64,000 bases of DNA, from assembly GCA_036555725.1 (NCBI GenBank), contig DATBKU010000031.1, positions 1 to 64,000 on the forward strand, in the 5' to 3' direction. Shown here in pieces: positions 41,322 through 51,755 of this stretch. Position 1 is the first letter of the stretch. Each line of letters starts with the position of its first letter. The notes below the pieces were generated by a model. The model searched no databases. It was not told the DNA's origin and was given only the letters and a program-made list of their open reading frames with translations. This stretch comes from CALAED01 sp036555725 (GTDB lineage Bacteria; Actinomycetota; Actinomycetes; Streptosporangiales; Streptosporangiaceae). The translations under genes and the position numbers were made by a program.

Positions 41322-42374
41322 TCAGGGCGCGGCTCGGCAGCCGGCCGGGCTCTGGCCGGCGGAGACCTCGAGCACGCCGTCCTCGGTGACGAGGGCGGTG
41401 ACCAGCCGCGCGGGCGTGACGTCGAAGGCGGGGTTGAACCCGCGGCTCTGCGGCGGTGCGGCAGGCGTCTCGCCCCAGCGCAGCACCTCGTCCTCGGCCC
41501 GCTGCTCGATCGGGATGTCCGCCCCTGACGGGACCGAGAGGTCGATCGTGGTCCACGGCGCCGCCACGACGAACGGGATGCCGGCGTCGGCGCAGGCCAG
41601 CGCGACGCCGAGGGAGCCGATCTTGTTGGCGGTGTCGCCGTTGGCCGCGATCCGGTCGGCCCCGATGATGGCCATGTCGACCAGGCCGCGGGCAATGGTG
41701 CCGGCGGCCGCCCCGTCGACCTGGACACGGTGCGGGATGCCGTCTTGGGCCAGCTCCCACGCCGTGAGCCGGGAGCCCTGCAGCAACGGCCGGGTCTCGT
41801 CGACGTACACCATCTCGACCAGGCCGCGCAGGTGCAGTTCGCGGACGACGCCGAGTGCGGTGCCCCAGCCGGTGGTGGCGAGGGCGCCGGTGTTGCAGTG
41901 CGTCAGCACGCGCAGCGGTCTCGAGCTGTCGAGGGCGAGGCGAGCGATGATCCAGTCGGCACCGTATTCGCCCATCGCGTGGTTGCCGGCCAGATCCTCG
42001 GCCATCAGCACATCGGCCTCGGCGAGCACGGCCTCGACGCCCTTGCCCCGGACCTTGCCGGTGCGATCGACCCCGGCGGCGAGGTTGACCGCGGTCGGCC
42101 GGGCGGCCCGGAGCCGTCCGATCGCCGCGCTGACGGCCTCGTCGGCCCAGCCTTCGCGGTCGCCCTGCAGCAGCGCCAGGGCCACGCCGTAGGCGCCGGC
42201 GGCCCCCAGCGCGGGCGCGCCGCGCACGGCGAGCCGCTTGATGGCGGCCACAAGGGCATCGACGTCGCGCAGATCCAGGTACTCCAGCCGGTCCGGTAGG
42301 GCAGTCTGATCGATGATCCGCAGGAACCCGCCGGTCCAGGCGATGGCCCGTACGTTGCCCACCATGGTGCTCAT
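41322..42374 (-). CDS. mtnA: S-methyl-5-thioribose-1-phosphate isomerase
   Basis: A 350-residue MtnA, which isomerises methylthioribose 1-phosphate to methylthioribulose 1-phosphate in methionine salvage. The catalytic cysteine is in LTHCNTGALATTGWGTALG near 160 and the Asp in GADRIAANGDTANKIGS near 240. AVRGAPALGAAGAYGVAL is the N-terminal signature. Possible starts are ATG 42392, 42374 and 42365; none has a strong ribosome site and 42374 is a compromise. The rest of the salvage pathway is not in the window. Related proteins isomerise ribose 1,5-bisphosphate, but this sequence looks like true MtnA. Confidence 0.9.
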   Translation of the reverse strand: MSTMVGNVRAIAWTGGFLRIIDQTALPDRLEYLDLRDVDALVAAIKRLAVRGAPALGAAGAYGVALALLQGDREGWADEAVSAAIGRLRAARPTAVNLAAGVDRTGKVRGKGVEAVLAEADVLMAEDLAGNHAMGEYGADWIIARLALDSSRPLRVLTHCNTGALATTGWGTALGVVRELHLRGLVEMVYVDETRPLLQGSRLTAWELAQDGIPHRVQVDGAAAGTIARGLVDMAIIGADRIAANGDTANKIGSLGVALACADAGIPFVVAAPWTTIDLSVPSGADIPIEQRAEDEVLRWGETPAAPPQSRGFNPAFDVTPARLVTALVTEDGVLEVSAGQSPAGCRAAP

Positions 42375-42430
42375 CGTAGTGACGCCCGGCATTTGTCCGC
42401 TTTATCCCATAATGCGAAAGCGCATTGCCG

Positions 42431-43939
42431 TCAGCCGTTGGTGGGGAAGCCCAGGTTGACACCGCCATGTGACGGGTCGAGCCAGCGCGCCGTCACCGCC
42501 TTCGTACGCGTGTAGAAGTGCACGCCCTCCATGCCGTAGGCGTGGGAATCGCCGAACAGCGAGGACTTCCACCCGCCGAACGAGTAGTAGGCCATGGGCA
42601 CCGGGATCGGCACGTTGATGCCGACCATGCCGACCTCGACCTCGTTCTGGAACCGCCGGGCCGCCCCGCCGTCGTTGGTGAAGATCGCCGTCCCGTTGCC
42701 GTACGGGTTGCCGGAGACCAGCCGTACGGCCTCGTCGTACGAGCCGGCCCGTACCACCGAAAGGACCGGGCCGAAGATCTCGTCGCGGTAGCAGTCCATG
42801 TCGGGCGTCACGTGGTCGAGCACCGTCGGGCCCAGCCAGAAGCCCTCGCTGACGTCACGGCCTGCGTCGCCGAGCAGCGGATGCGCCCGGCCGTCGACGG
42901 CCAGGGTGGCGCCCTGTGCGACGCCGCCGTCGAGGTAGGCCGCGACCTTGTCCCGATGTTGCCCGGTGACCAGCGGGCCCATCTCGGCGCGCGGATCGTC
43001 GCCCGGTCCGACCTGGAGCTTGGCGACCCGCTCCCGGACCTTGTCCAGCAGGGCGTCGCCGACCGGGTCGACCGCCACCACGACAGAGATCGCCATGCAG
43101 CGCTCCCCCGCCGAGCCGAAGCCGGCCGAGACCGCGGCGTCGGCGGCCAGGTCGAGGTCGGCGTCGGGCAGCACGACCATGTGGTTCTTGGCGCCGCCGA
43201 GGGCCTGGACGCGCTTGCCGTTCCGGGCCGCCGTCTCGTAGATGTACCGGGCGATCGGCGTGGACCCGACGAAGCTGACGGCCTTGACGTCGGGGTGCTC
43301 GAGCAGCCCGTCGACGGCCACCTTGTCGCCCTGGACGACGTTGAAGACGCCGTCGGGCAGCCCGGCCTCGGCCCACAGCTCGGCGAGCCGGATCGACGCC
43401 GACGGGTCCTTCTCGGACGGCTTGAGCACGAAGGTGTTGCCGCAGGCGATCGCGAGCGGGAACATCCACATCGGCACCATGGCCGGGAAGTTGAACGGGG
43501 TGATCCCGGCGGCCACGCCGAGCGGCTGCATGATCGAGTACGCGTCGACGCGCGACGACACGTTCTCCGAGAACCCGCCCTTGAGCAGGTGCGGGATGCC
43601 GCAGGCGAACTCGGCCACCTCGAGCCCGCGCGACACCTCACCGGCCGCGTCGGAGATGACCTTGCCGTGCTCCGAGCTGATGATCTTCGCTAGGTCGTCG
43701 CGGTGCTGGACCAGCAGCTCACGGAACCGGAAGAGGATCTGGGTGCGCTTGGCCAGCGACGTGTCGCGCCAGGCCGGGAACGCCGCATTGGCCGCCGCGA
43801 CGGCCGCGGCCACGTCGTCGGCGGTGGCGAAGTCGACGTGCCCGCTCAGCCGCCCGGCGGCGGGGTCGTAGATCTCGCCCCGCCGGTCCGCCGAACCGCT
43901 GTACGGCTTGCCGCCGATCCAGTGCGTGACATGCTTCAT
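42431..43939 (-). CDS. mmsA: CoA-acylating methylmalonate-semialdehyde dehydrogenase
   Basis: A 502-residue aldehyde dehydrogenase of the MmsA type, which oxidises (methyl)malonate semialdehyde to propionyl-CoA or acetyl-CoA with NAD and CoA. It begins MKHVTHWIGGKPYSG. PLGVAAGITPFNFPAMVPMWMFP, GGAKNHMVVLPDADLD (in place of the general-base Glu of ordinary ALDHs), FGSAGERCMAIS with the catalytic Cys near 280, and the C-terminal FYTRTKAVTARW are subfamily marks. Its ATG overlaps the aminotransferase stop, so it is made with that enzyme, which probably yields its semialdehyde substrate from beta-alanine or aminoisobutyrate. Confidence 0.95.
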   Translation of the reverse strand: MKHVTHWIGGKPYSGSADRRGEIYDPAAGRLSGHVDFATADDVAAAVAAANAAFPAWRDTSLAKRTQILFRFRELLVQHRDDLAKIISSEHGKVISDAAGEVSRGLEVAEFACGIPHLLKGGFSENVSSRVDAYSIMQPLGVAAGITPFNFPAMVPMWMFPLAIACGNTFVLKPSEKDPSASIRLAELWAEAGLPDGVFNVVQGDKVAVDGLLEHPDVKAVSFVGSTPIARYIYETAARNGKRVQALGGAKNHMVVLPDADLDLAADAAVSAGFGSAGERCMAISVVVAVDPVGDALLDKVRERVAKLQVGPGDDPRAEMGPLVTGQHRDKVAAYLDGGVAQGATLAVDGRAHPLLGDAGRDVSEGFWLGPTVLDHVTPDMDCYRDEIFGPVLSVVRAGSYDEAVRLVSGNPYGNGTAIFTNDGGAARRFQNEVEVGMVGINVPIPVPMAYYSFGGWKSSLFGDSHAYGMEGVHFYTRTKAVTARWLDPSHGGVNLGFPTNG

Positions 43940-45231
43940 CGGGCGATCGCTTCCAGGGAGTCGACGAGGATGCCCAGGCCCTCCTTGCCCTCGTCCTCGC
44001 TCAGCGTCAGCGGCGGCGCCATCCTGACCGTGTTGCCGTACAGGCCGCCCTTGCCGACGAGCAGGCCGCGCGCCTTGGTCTCCTCGAGCAGCCGTGCGGC
44101 CTGCGCCGGCTCGCGCAGCTCGATCGCGAACATCAGCCCCTTGCCGCGTACGTCGGTGACGATCGGCAGCCGCTCGGCGGCCGCGCGCAGGCCGTCGATG
44201 ATCAGCGTGCCGACCGTGTGGGCGTTGGCCTGCAGGTCGTGGTCGAGCACGTAGTCGATGGTGGCGTTGGCGGCGGCCGTACAGATCGGGTTGCCGCCGA
44301 AGGTGGACAGCCCGGTGGCGTGCGGGGCGTCCATCAGGTCGCCGCGGGCCACCACGCCGCCGATGGCGAAGCCGTTCCCCAGGCCCTTGGCGAAGGTCAT
44401 CATGTCCGGGGTGACGCTGTGGTTGCCGATGCCCCAGAAGCTCGTGCCGGTACGGCCCCAGGCGGTCTGCACCTCGTCGGAGATGAACAGGATGCCGTAC
44501 TCGTCCAAGACCTCCTTGTACGCCGCGTACAGCCCGTCCGGCGGGAAGGTGTAGCCGCCGACGCCCTGGATCGGCTCGACGATGAACGCCGCCACATCGC
44601 CCGCCGTGACCGTGGTGAGCGTGTGCCGCAGGTCGGCGACGCACGCCTCGGTGAACTCGGCGTCGGACAGGTTCCGGAACTGCGGGAGGTGCCGGTCGCC
44701 GCCGTGCAGGAAGTACACGGTCAGCGGGGAGAGGCCGTTGTTCTTCCAGGTGCGGTTGGCGGTGATCGAGATGGCGCCGAAGGAGCGGCCGTGGTAGCTC
44801 TGCCGCATCGCCAGCACCTGGTTGCTCTTGCGGGCGTATGTGGCGAGCAGCAGGGCGGTCTCGTTGGCCTCGGTGCCGGAGTTGGTGAGGAAGACCTTCG
44901 CGTCGGGGATCTCGGAGAGGCGCGCGATCTTCTCGGCCAGCTCGATCTGGCCGCGCAGCAGGTAGAGCGTCGAGGTGTGCACGACGCCGCTGCGCAGCTG
45001 GCGTTCGACGGCCTCGCGCACCTCCGCGACGTCGTAGCCCAGCGTGTTGGTGACGATCCCGGCGAAGAAGTCGAGATACGTACGGCCCTCGGAATCGGTG
45101 ACGCGGCAGCCCTTGCCGCTGGTGATCTCGATGGGCTGGTCGTAGTAGAGGGCCATCCAGTTCGGCAGGACGGCCTTGTGACGTTCGATCAGGGGACGCC
45201 CGGTCTGCGGCTGTGCAAGCGAGTCCGACAT
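43936..45231 (-). CDS. Class III PLP aminotransferase (beta-alanine/aminoisobutyrate type)
   Basis: A 431-residue class III aminotransferase. FLTNSGTEANETALLLA binds the PLP phosphate, ISDEVQTAWGRTG carries the Asp that contacts the pyridine nitrogen, and MTFAKGLGNGFAIGG holds the Schiff-base lysine near 282. It is similar in pattern to AGXT2-like and beta-alanine-pyruvate transaminases. Coupled with mmsA, the likely route is beta-alanine or 3-aminoisobutyrate to its semialdehyde and then to an acyl-CoA, the last steps of pyrimidine or polyamine breakdown. ATG 45231. The PucR-type regulator 500 bases away may control it. Confidence 0.92.
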   Translation of the reverse strand: MSDSLAQPQTGRPLIERHKAVLPNWMALYYDQPIEITSGKGCRVTDSEGRTYLDFFAGIVTNTLGYDVAEVREAVERQLRSGVVHTSTLYLLRGQIELAEKIARLSEIPDAKVFLTNSGTEANETALLLATYARKSNQVLAMRQSYHGRSFGAISITANRTWKNNGLSPLTVYFLHGGDRHLPQFRNLSDAEFTEACVADLRHTLTTVTAGDVAAFIVEPIQGVGGYTFPPDGLYAAYKEVLDEYGILFISDEVQTAWGRTGTSFWGIGNHSVTPDMMTFAKGLGNGFAIGGVVARGDLMDAPHATGLSTFGGNPICTAAANATIDYVLDHDLQANAHTVGTLIIDGLRAAAERLPIVTDVRGKGLMFAIELREPAQAARLLEETKARGLLVGKGGLYGNTVRMAPPLTLSEDEGKEGLGILVDSLEAIAR

Positions 45232-45334
45232 AGGTCGAGTCTGCCCCCGCCCCCCGAGGTCGCGCCAGTGACAGAGTGTCAGCTCCGTCCCGTACTCCCT
45301 GACGCCCTATCGTGCGCGCCGCGCCCGCGGCGCG

Positions 45335-45610
45335 CTACAGCGCGTTGATGCTGCGGGCGAGCCTGAAGTCGTTCGTCGTCAGGCCGCCCGCCGAGTGCGT
45401 GGACAGCATCAGCGTGACCTTGTTCCACTGGATCGTGATGTCGGGGTGGTGGTTCTGCGCCTCGGCGAGCTTGGCGAGCTCGTTGACGAAGGACATCGCC
45501 TCCTTGAAGTCGCTCAGCTTCACCGTCTTGACAATGGTCTGTTCTTGCCGCGCCCAGCCGGGCACCTGCGCCAGCTCCCGCGTGATCGTCTCGTCGTCGA
45601 GCAGCTCCAT
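45335..45610 (-). CDS. 4a-hydroxytetrahydrobiopterin dehydratase (pterin carbinolamine dehydratase)
   Basis: A 91-residue PCD/DCoH protein. The active-site motif AQNHHPDITIQWNKVTLMLSTH contains the three pterin-contacting residues of the [EQ]-x-HHP pattern, and GGLTTNDFRLARSI closes the fold. It dehydrates 4a-hydroxy-tetrahydropterin, which recycles the cofactor of aromatic amino acid hydroxylases, or helps molybdopterin enzymes. ATG 45610 follows GGGAGG with six bases. It faces the PucR regulator across 115 bases and ends 103 bases before the aminotransferase gene start. No hydroxylase is seen nearby. Confidence 0.93.
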   Translation of the reverse strand: MELLDDETITRELAQVPGWARQEQTIVKTVKLSDFKEAMSFVNELAKLAEAQNHHPDITIQWNKVTLMLSTHSAGGLTTNDFRLARSINAL

Positions 45611-45683
45611 GACGTACCTCCCGCACCCGAGCCTGGCATAGGCGGCGGCCCAGAGCGACCCGGCGCACACTGTGTAAGCGATC

Positions 45684-45694
45684 TGACCAGGTCA
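45684..45694. promoter_or_regulatory. Palindrome TGACC-A-GGTCA before the PucR regulator
   Basis: A perfect 11-base palindrome 31 bases upstream of the PucR ATG and 73 bases upstream of the divergent pterin dehydratase. A TTGACA hexamer begins one base later (45695). It may be the PucR autoregulatory site. Confidence 0.4.
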
Positions 45695-45725
45695 TTGACA
45701 TGGTGATGGGTTACGATCGCGGCAA

Positions 45726-47375
45726 ATGCTGCCCACCTTGGCCGACGTCCTGCGGCTCGATCCGCTGCGCCGCGGCGACCCGCGCATCGTCGCGGGCGCC
45801 GACCGGCTGGACGCCCGCGTGCGCTGGGTGCACGTCGCCGAGGTGCCGGACGTGGCGCACCTGCTGCGCGGCGGCGAGCTCGTGCTGGCCACCGGCATCG
45901 CGCTGCCGGACGAGCCGGCCCGGCTCCGGACGTACATCGCCGAGCTGGCCGGTGTCGGGGTGAGCGGCCTGGCCGTCGAGCTGGGCTACAAGTACGCCCG
46001 CGAGCTCCCGGCGGCGCTCGTGACGGCCGCCGAGGAGCACGGCCTGCCGGTCATCGCCCTCCACCGCGAGACGATCTTCGTCGACGTCACCGAGGCCGTG
46101 CACGCCCGCATCATCGACGCGCAGCTCGCCGAGCTGCGGGCCTCCGAGCAGCTGCACGAGGTCTTCACCCGGCTGTCGGTCGAGGGCGCGCCGCCCGCCG
46201 AGGTGGTACGGCACGTCGCCAAGATCAGCGGCCGTCCCGTCGTCCTGGAGAACCTCTCCCACCAGGTGCTGGCGGCCGAGTCGGCGGACGCCGACGCCAC
46301 CGAGCTGCTGGCCGGCTGGGAGACGCGATCCCGGGCGGTCCACCCGGACGAGCGCACCGCCTACGACGAGACGTCCGGCTGGCTCGTCTCGACGGTCGGG
46401 GCGCGCGGCGAGGACTGGGGGCGGCTGATCATCGCATGCGGAACGACGCCGTCCCCGCGTGTCATCGCGCTGGCCGAGCGGGCGGCCACCACGCTGGCGC
46501 TCGGCCGGCTGCTCGACCGGCACGCCGAGGGCCTCGAACGCCAGGCGCACGGCACGATCATCACCGGCATCCTCGCGCACGCGTACGCCGATCCGCAGGA
46601 GGCCGCCGCCCGAGCGCGGGCGCTGGGCGTGCCGCTGTCCGGCCGGCGCCTGGTCGGCGTCGTGCTGCGCCCGCGCAGCGGCGGCCCGGTGCCCCTGATA
46701 GAGCAGCTGGCGGTGCAGCTGGCCGAGCTGGCGGAGTCGGCCGCCGCGGCCAGCCGGAAGGCGCGGCTGGCCGCCCTCGTCGGCGTGCTCGACGAGGGCA
46801 CGCCGCAGGCCAGGGTGGGGGTGCTGGCGTCGCTGCCGGCGCGGGCCGACGTCGAGACCGCGCTCACCGAGGTGGCCACGACGCTGCGCGCCGGCATCCC
46901 CGGCGGCATCGAATTCGTGATGGCGGCCGGCTCGGTGGTCGAGTCGATCCGTGACGTACGGCGCTCGTTCCTCGAGGCCGAGCAGGTCGCCGACGTCGCC
47001 TCCCGCGGCTCCGGCGACCGGCCGTTCTACCGGCTGCCCGACCTGCGGCTGCGCGGCCTGCTGCATCTGCTGCGCGACGACACCCGGCTGCAGACGTTCG
47101 TGGAGCGGGAGCTCGGGGCGCTGCTGGAGTACGACGCGCAGCGCGGCACCGACCTGACCAAGATCCTGCTGCTCTATCTCGGCAGCGGCCGCAACAAGGC
47201 GCTGGCCGCCCAGCAGGCCCACCTGTCCCGGCCGGCCTTCTACGAGCGCCTGCGCCGGCTGGAGCGCGTGCTCGACGTCGATCTGGACGACGTCGAGTCC
47301 TGCGCGTCCCTGCACGTCGCGCTGCTCGCCCTCGACTCCGTACGAAGCTCCGTACGAAGGGACGCCGGCACCTGA
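45726..47375 (+). CDS. PucR-family transcriptional regulator
   Basis: A 549-residue regulator. The N-terminal PucR domain spans about 1-125 (LPTLADVLRLDPLRRGDPRIVAGADRL and LVLATGIALPDEP). A middle GGDEF-like region follows, and the C-terminal helix-turn-helix (HTH_30, about 480-530) reads DLTKILLLYLGSGRNKALAAQQAHLSRPAFYERLRRLERVLDV. PucR proteins respond to purine, pyrimidine or amine catabolites. Its position next to the mmsA-aminotransferase pair and the pterin dehydratase suggests control of beta-alanine or nucleobase breakdown. ATG 45726; TTG or GTG alternatives are not supported by a ribosome site. Confidence 0.9.
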   Translation: MLPTLADVLRLDPLRRGDPRIVAGADRLDARVRWVHVAEVPDVAHLLRGGELVLATGIALPDEPARLRTYIAELAGVGVSGLAVELGYKYARELPAALVTAAEEHGLPVIALHRETIFVDVTEAVHARIIDAQLAELRASEQLHEVFTRLSVEGAPPAEVVRHVAKISGRPVVLENLSHQVLAAESADADATELLAGWETRSRAVHPDERTAYDETSGWLVSTVGARGEDWGRLIIACGTTPSPRVIALAERAATTLALGRLLDRHAEGLERQAHGTIITGILAHAYADPQEAAARARALGVPLSGRRLVGVVLRPRSGGPVPLIEQLAVQLAELAESAAAASRKARLAALVGVLDEGTPQARVGVLASLPARADVETALTEVATTLRAGIPGGIEFVMAAGSVVESIRDVRRSFLEAEQVADVASRGSGDRPFYRLPDLRLRGLLHLLRDDTRLQTFVERELGALLEYDAQRGTDLTKILLLYLGSGRNKALAAQQAHLSRPAFYERLRRLERVLDVDLDDVESCASLHVALLALDSVRSSVRRDAGT

Positions 47376-47575
47376 CCCGGGCCCGTGACCTCGGCGTGGG
47401 GCGCGACGACATCACGGCGTACGCGGTACCGCACGACGCACTCCGCCGGGACTTTCCCAATAGCCCCGATTCTCACTGATGTAACGCGAGTCGCCTTGTA
47501 CGCTGGTCCGGCCTAATTCGCGCACTCCCGGGATTTCACTCGGGCACACCCATCTCAGCGGGACGGGAACTCATA

Positions 47576-48058
47576 ATGATCATTGTCTGGGGATACAAGC
47601 GCTTCCTCCAGCAGCTGGCGATGCTCACCTTTCTCTGTGGCAACTGCGGCAACCCCGCCGCGCACTCGCTGACCCGGATGGTCACCAAGTTCACCTTCTT
47701 CTGGATACCGCTGTTCCCGATCTCGACGAAGCACTTCACCCAGTGCACGTTCTGCGGTGCGAGCCGGCAGCTCCCCAAGGAGGAGGCCGCACAGCTCCAG
47801 CAGCAGGCCGCGTACGGCGGGCAGCCTGGCTATGGCGGCCAGCCGGCGTACGATGGCGCCCCGGGCGGCTACCCGACGCAGCCCGCGCAACCGGCCCAGG
47901 GGTACGCGCCGCAGCCCGCGCAACCGGCCCAGGAGTACGCGCCGCAGCCGGGCTACCAGCCGCAGGGCCCGGGGTACCAGCCGCAGCCGGGCTATCCGCC
48001 CCAGCAGCAGGGCTACCAGCCCGGATACCCCCAGCAGGGCGGCTACGGCCCGAACTGA
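47576..48058 (+). CDS. Zinc-ribbon protein with Q/P/Y/G-rich tail
   Basis: A 160-residue protein. Residues 1-70 are a zinc-ribbon module with cysteine pairs CGNC (about 21-24) and CTFC (about 57-60) flanking a hydrophobic stretch, VTKFTFFWIPLFPI, that could be a membrane anchor or buried strand. Residues 75-160 are a low-complexity tail of Gln, Pro, Tyr, Gly and Ala with an 11-residue tandem repeat, QPAQPAQ(G/E)YAP. The ribbon resembles the actinobacterial zinc-ribbon family next to cell-envelope genes. No enzyme activity is predicted. The preceding 200 bases hold no gene. Confidence 0.85.
   Translation: MIIVWGYKRFLQQLAMLTFLCGNCGNPAAHSLTRMVTKFTFFWIPLFPISTKHFTQCTFCGASRQLPKEEAAQLQQQAAYGGQPGYGGQPAYDGAPGGYPTQPAQPAQGYAPQPAQPAQEYAPQPGYQPQGPGYQPQPGYPPQQQGYQPGYPQQGGYGPN
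47878..47943 (+). repeat. Two 33-base in-frame tandem repeats
   Basis: Two 33-base units (47878-47910 and 47911-47943) differ by one base and encode QPAQPAQGYAP and QPAQPAQEYAP in the tail of the zinc-ribbon protein. This is a likely site of repeat-number variation. Confidence 0.85.
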
Positions 48059-48102
48059 GCTCGGGCCCCGGCTCTCACTGGGCGCCTCTCAGTGGACGGC
48101 TC

Positions 48103-49389
48103 TCACTGGGAGCCGACGAGCTCGCGCGGGGTCTCCTCCGGCGCGGCGGCGGGCGGCTCGGCACGCCGCCGCGTCCACGGGATGGCCGCGGCCAGGAACA
48201 CGATCACCACGACCGACGTCTGCGCCCACCAGCGGTGGTTGATCCACCACTGGGTCTCGTCGAACTGGGTGAGATAGATGTAGCCGATGCCGGCCCACAC
48301 GGCCGCGACGCCGATCGCCGGCTGACTCCACCGCGTCGGCCGCGCCACCAGGAACGGCACGAACCACAGCAGGTACTGCGCGCCCATCCGGGGCGTGACG
48401 ATCATGAAGGCCAGCAGCATGGCCGAGGTCTGGTCGATGCGATTGGCCCGCCACCACAGCAGGGCCACCACCAGCAGCGTCGAGTACAGCAGGAGCTGTC
48501 CGTACCGGGAGTAAGCGGGCACCAGCTCCCAGTTGCCGCCGGTCAGCAGGGCCGTCCAGCCCCACTCGCCGACAATGGGCCGGACCCCGCCCATGTACTG
48601 CGCGGCGTGCTTGAGGTTGTCGACGCTGGTATTCACGAACAGTGGCAGCGTGACGAAGAAGAAGAGCGGCACGGCGCCCGCGGCGACCAGGCCGTACAGC
48701 CGGTGCCGCCAGGTGGGCAGCATGGCCAGCATCACCGGAAGCAGCACGATCGGCCAGCTCTTCGCGGACAGCGCCAGCCCGAACAGCAGCCCGGCCACGA
48801 TCGCCCGGCGGGCCCGGTGCCCGTCGCGCATCGCGCCGCCGCGCGGCAGCGCCACCAAGTACGCGCCCACGAGGAAGACCAGTGAGATCGGCTCGACCTG
48901 TGCGTGGATCACCGCGATGATCAGGGCGATCGGGTTGCACGCGTACTGGAACCTGGCCAGCGCCTCCCGCCCCCGCGCCCGGTCGATCCCACCGTCGTCC
49001 GAATGCCCACGGGCCAGCTTGCCGACCAGGAAGATCAGCACTAGGTCCGCCAGGATGGTCCACAGCCGCCCCGCGATCTCCCACGGAATGCCGAGCGCGA
49101 GCGGCAGCGCGTACATATACGGAACCATCGGCAGGAAGTGCCAGCCCCCGTTCGACGCCAGCACCGGGTCCTGCCCGGCCAGGATCGCCGCGCCCGCCGG
49201 CCGGAAGCTCTCGTTGAAGTCCACCGGTTGCCACGAGTCGCCCGCCGCGCTGACCAGCAGAATCAGCCGGAACGCGATGCCCACCGCGAGCGAGACCCGA
49301 AGCGATGGCCGCCACCCCCGCCACTGCGCGACCACAGCGAGCGCAAGGCCGACGACCAGGACAGATGTGGTGAAAATCGGGTGATCCAT
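48103..49389 (-). CDS. Polytopic membrane glycosyltransferase (GT-C, GT87-like)
   Basis: A 428-residue protein with about ten hydrophobic segments. The first loop has FNESFRPAGAAILAGQDPVLASNGGWHFLPMVPYMYALPLA, a pattern seen in GT-C polyprenol-phosphate-sugar transferases of actinobacteria (GT87 and pimB/AftC-like relatives). RIDQTSAMLLAFMIVTPRMGAQYLLWFVPF is typical of the later helices. It probably transfers mannose or a similar sugar on the outer face of the membrane. A 13-base direct repeat (48070 and 48098) and a GGCTC/GAGCC hairpin cover its stop, between it and the convergent zinc-ribbon gene. Confidence 0.8.
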   Translation of the reverse strand: MDHPIFTTSVLVVGLALAVVAQWRGWRPSLRVSLAVGIAFRLILLVSAAGDSWQPVDFNESFRPAGAAILAGQDPVLASNGGWHFLPMVPYMYALPLALGIPWEIAGRLWTILADLVLIFLVGKLARGHSDDGGIDRARGREALARFQYACNPIALIIAVIHAQVEPISLVFLVGAYLVALPRGGAMRDGHRARRAIVAGLLFGLALSAKSWPIVLLPVMLAMLPTWRHRLYGLVAAGAVPLFFFVTLPLFVNTSVDNLKHAAQYMGGVRPIVGEWGWTALLTGGNWELVPAYSRYGQLLLYSTLLVVALLWWRANRIDQTSAMLLAFMIVTPRMGAQYLLWFVPFLVARPTRWSQPAIGVAAVWAGIGYIYLTQFDETQWWINHRWWAQTSVVVIVFLAAAIPWTRRRAEPPAAAPEETPRELVGSQ

Positions 49390-49473
49390 CGCAGAGGCAC
49401 ACTGCCAGACGTAGAGCGGTCGAGGAAAGCGCTACCTGAAGTTACACAGCCAACTCACAGGCATCTGCGCTGT

Positions 49474-50840
49474 TCAGACTATCGTCTCGATAAATGCGGC
49501 GAGTTGGGAGACGTTACGGCACTCGTGCATGGGCATGATGTCGCCGTAGGTGGAGGCGGCGGAGTCGCCGGTGTCCCAGTCGGCACGCGGCTCCGGATTG
49601 AGCCAGTACGCGTGGCGGGCCTGGGCGACCAGCCCGGTCAGCGTCTCGGTCGCCAGCGGGCCGTAGTTGGAGCGGGCGTCGCCCAGGATGAGCAGCGAGG
49701 TCTTGGGGCCGATGGCGTCGGCGTAGCGGTCGGCGAAGACCTCGATCGCGTGCCCATAGTTGGTGCGGCCGCTGATCCAAACGAGGTCGGCCTCCTGGGC
49801 CAGCCGGGTCATGGCGTCGACGACGTCGGTGCCGGGGGCGAAGAACTCGGTGATCTCGTCGATGGTGTCGATGAACGCGAAGGCCCGTACCTTGGTGAAC
49901 TGCTCGCGGAGCGCGAAGGTGAGCAGCAGCGTGAAATGGGCGAACGAGGCGACCGAGTCGCTGGTGTCGCAGATGACGACCAGCTCGGGCTTGTGCGGCC
50001 GCGGCGGGCGATGGTGGGTGACGACCGGGACGCCGCCGGTGGACAGCGACGCCCGTACGGTGCGGCGGAAGTCCAGCCGGCCACGATTCCCGCGGCGCTG
50101 GCGGGCCGCCAGACGGGTGGCCAGCCGCCGGGCCAGCGGGTAGACGGCCCGGCGCAGCGCGGCGAGGTCGGCCTTGGTGGCGCGGAGAAAGTCGAGCTGC
50201 TCCAGCGGCGGCCTGATCGCGCTGCGGGCGATCTTCTCGATACCCGACTCCTCGGCGATCCGGCGCCGCACCTCGCCGGCGATCAGCTCCTCGAACCGCG
50301 CGATCCGCTCGGTGAACGTCTGCCGGGCCACCTTCTCGGCGAGGCCGCCGCGCTCCTGGCCGGTCAGCGCCTCCTTGAGCAGCCGGGCCATCAGCGTCTC
50401 CGGCGACAGGGCCCGCAGCACGCTGTAGGAGAACCAGGACTGCCGGCCCGGCGCCGCCGCGGCCCTTCCGTACATCGTGACGGCCGTACGGGCCAGTTCG
50501 CGCAGCCCCACGTCGTCGCCGGCCAGCAGTAGCCCGGCGAGCCGGTCCCGCAGCGCGTTCAGCTCCGGGTCGAGGCCCCGCCGAGGCGTCCCGGCGACCG
50601 ATTCGGCCGGCTCGTGGCCTGCCACCGGCGGAAACCACAGGTCGAAGAGCGTGTCGAAGGCCGGCCGGTGCGCCGGGCGCTTGACGACGGTGGACGCGTA
50701 CGCGGCGCGCAGCGACTCGCGGTCGGCGAGGTCGATGACGGTCATGGCCCGTACGGCGTCGAGACCCTCGGCCAGCGACACGGGGAGTCCGGCGCCGCGC
50801 AGCGCGCCCACGAACCCGGCGTGCCGATCAAGAAGCGACA

Positions 50841-50841
<1 letters not shown>
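49474..50841 (-). CDS. VWA-domain protein (CoxE-like)
   Basis: A 455-residue cytosolic protein with a C-terminal von Willebrand A domain. LVVICDTSDSVASFAHF is the MIDAS strand (D-T-S-D-S instead of D-x-S-x-S with Gly), followed by WISGRTNYGHAIEVF and LLILGDARSNYGPL. The N-terminal half is helical and Arg/Leu-rich. CoxE-like VWA proteins act with MoxR AAA ATPases to insert metals or remodel enzyme complexes. Its ATG overlaps the MoxR stop by one base (TGATG), so the pair is made together. No molybdenum hydroxylase or hydrogenase is in the window, so the client is unknown. Confidence 0.88.

Positions 50842-51755
<914 letters not shown>

Noticed and set aside
41340..41361. GCCGGCC/GGCCGGC inverted repeat near the mtnA end
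   Set aside because: It lies inside the coding end of mtnA and is the kind of repeat expected by chance at this GC content.
45695..45723. TTGACA before the PucR gene as a promoter
   Set aside because: No acceptable -10 box lies 16-18 bases downstream; TACGAT is only 11 bases away.
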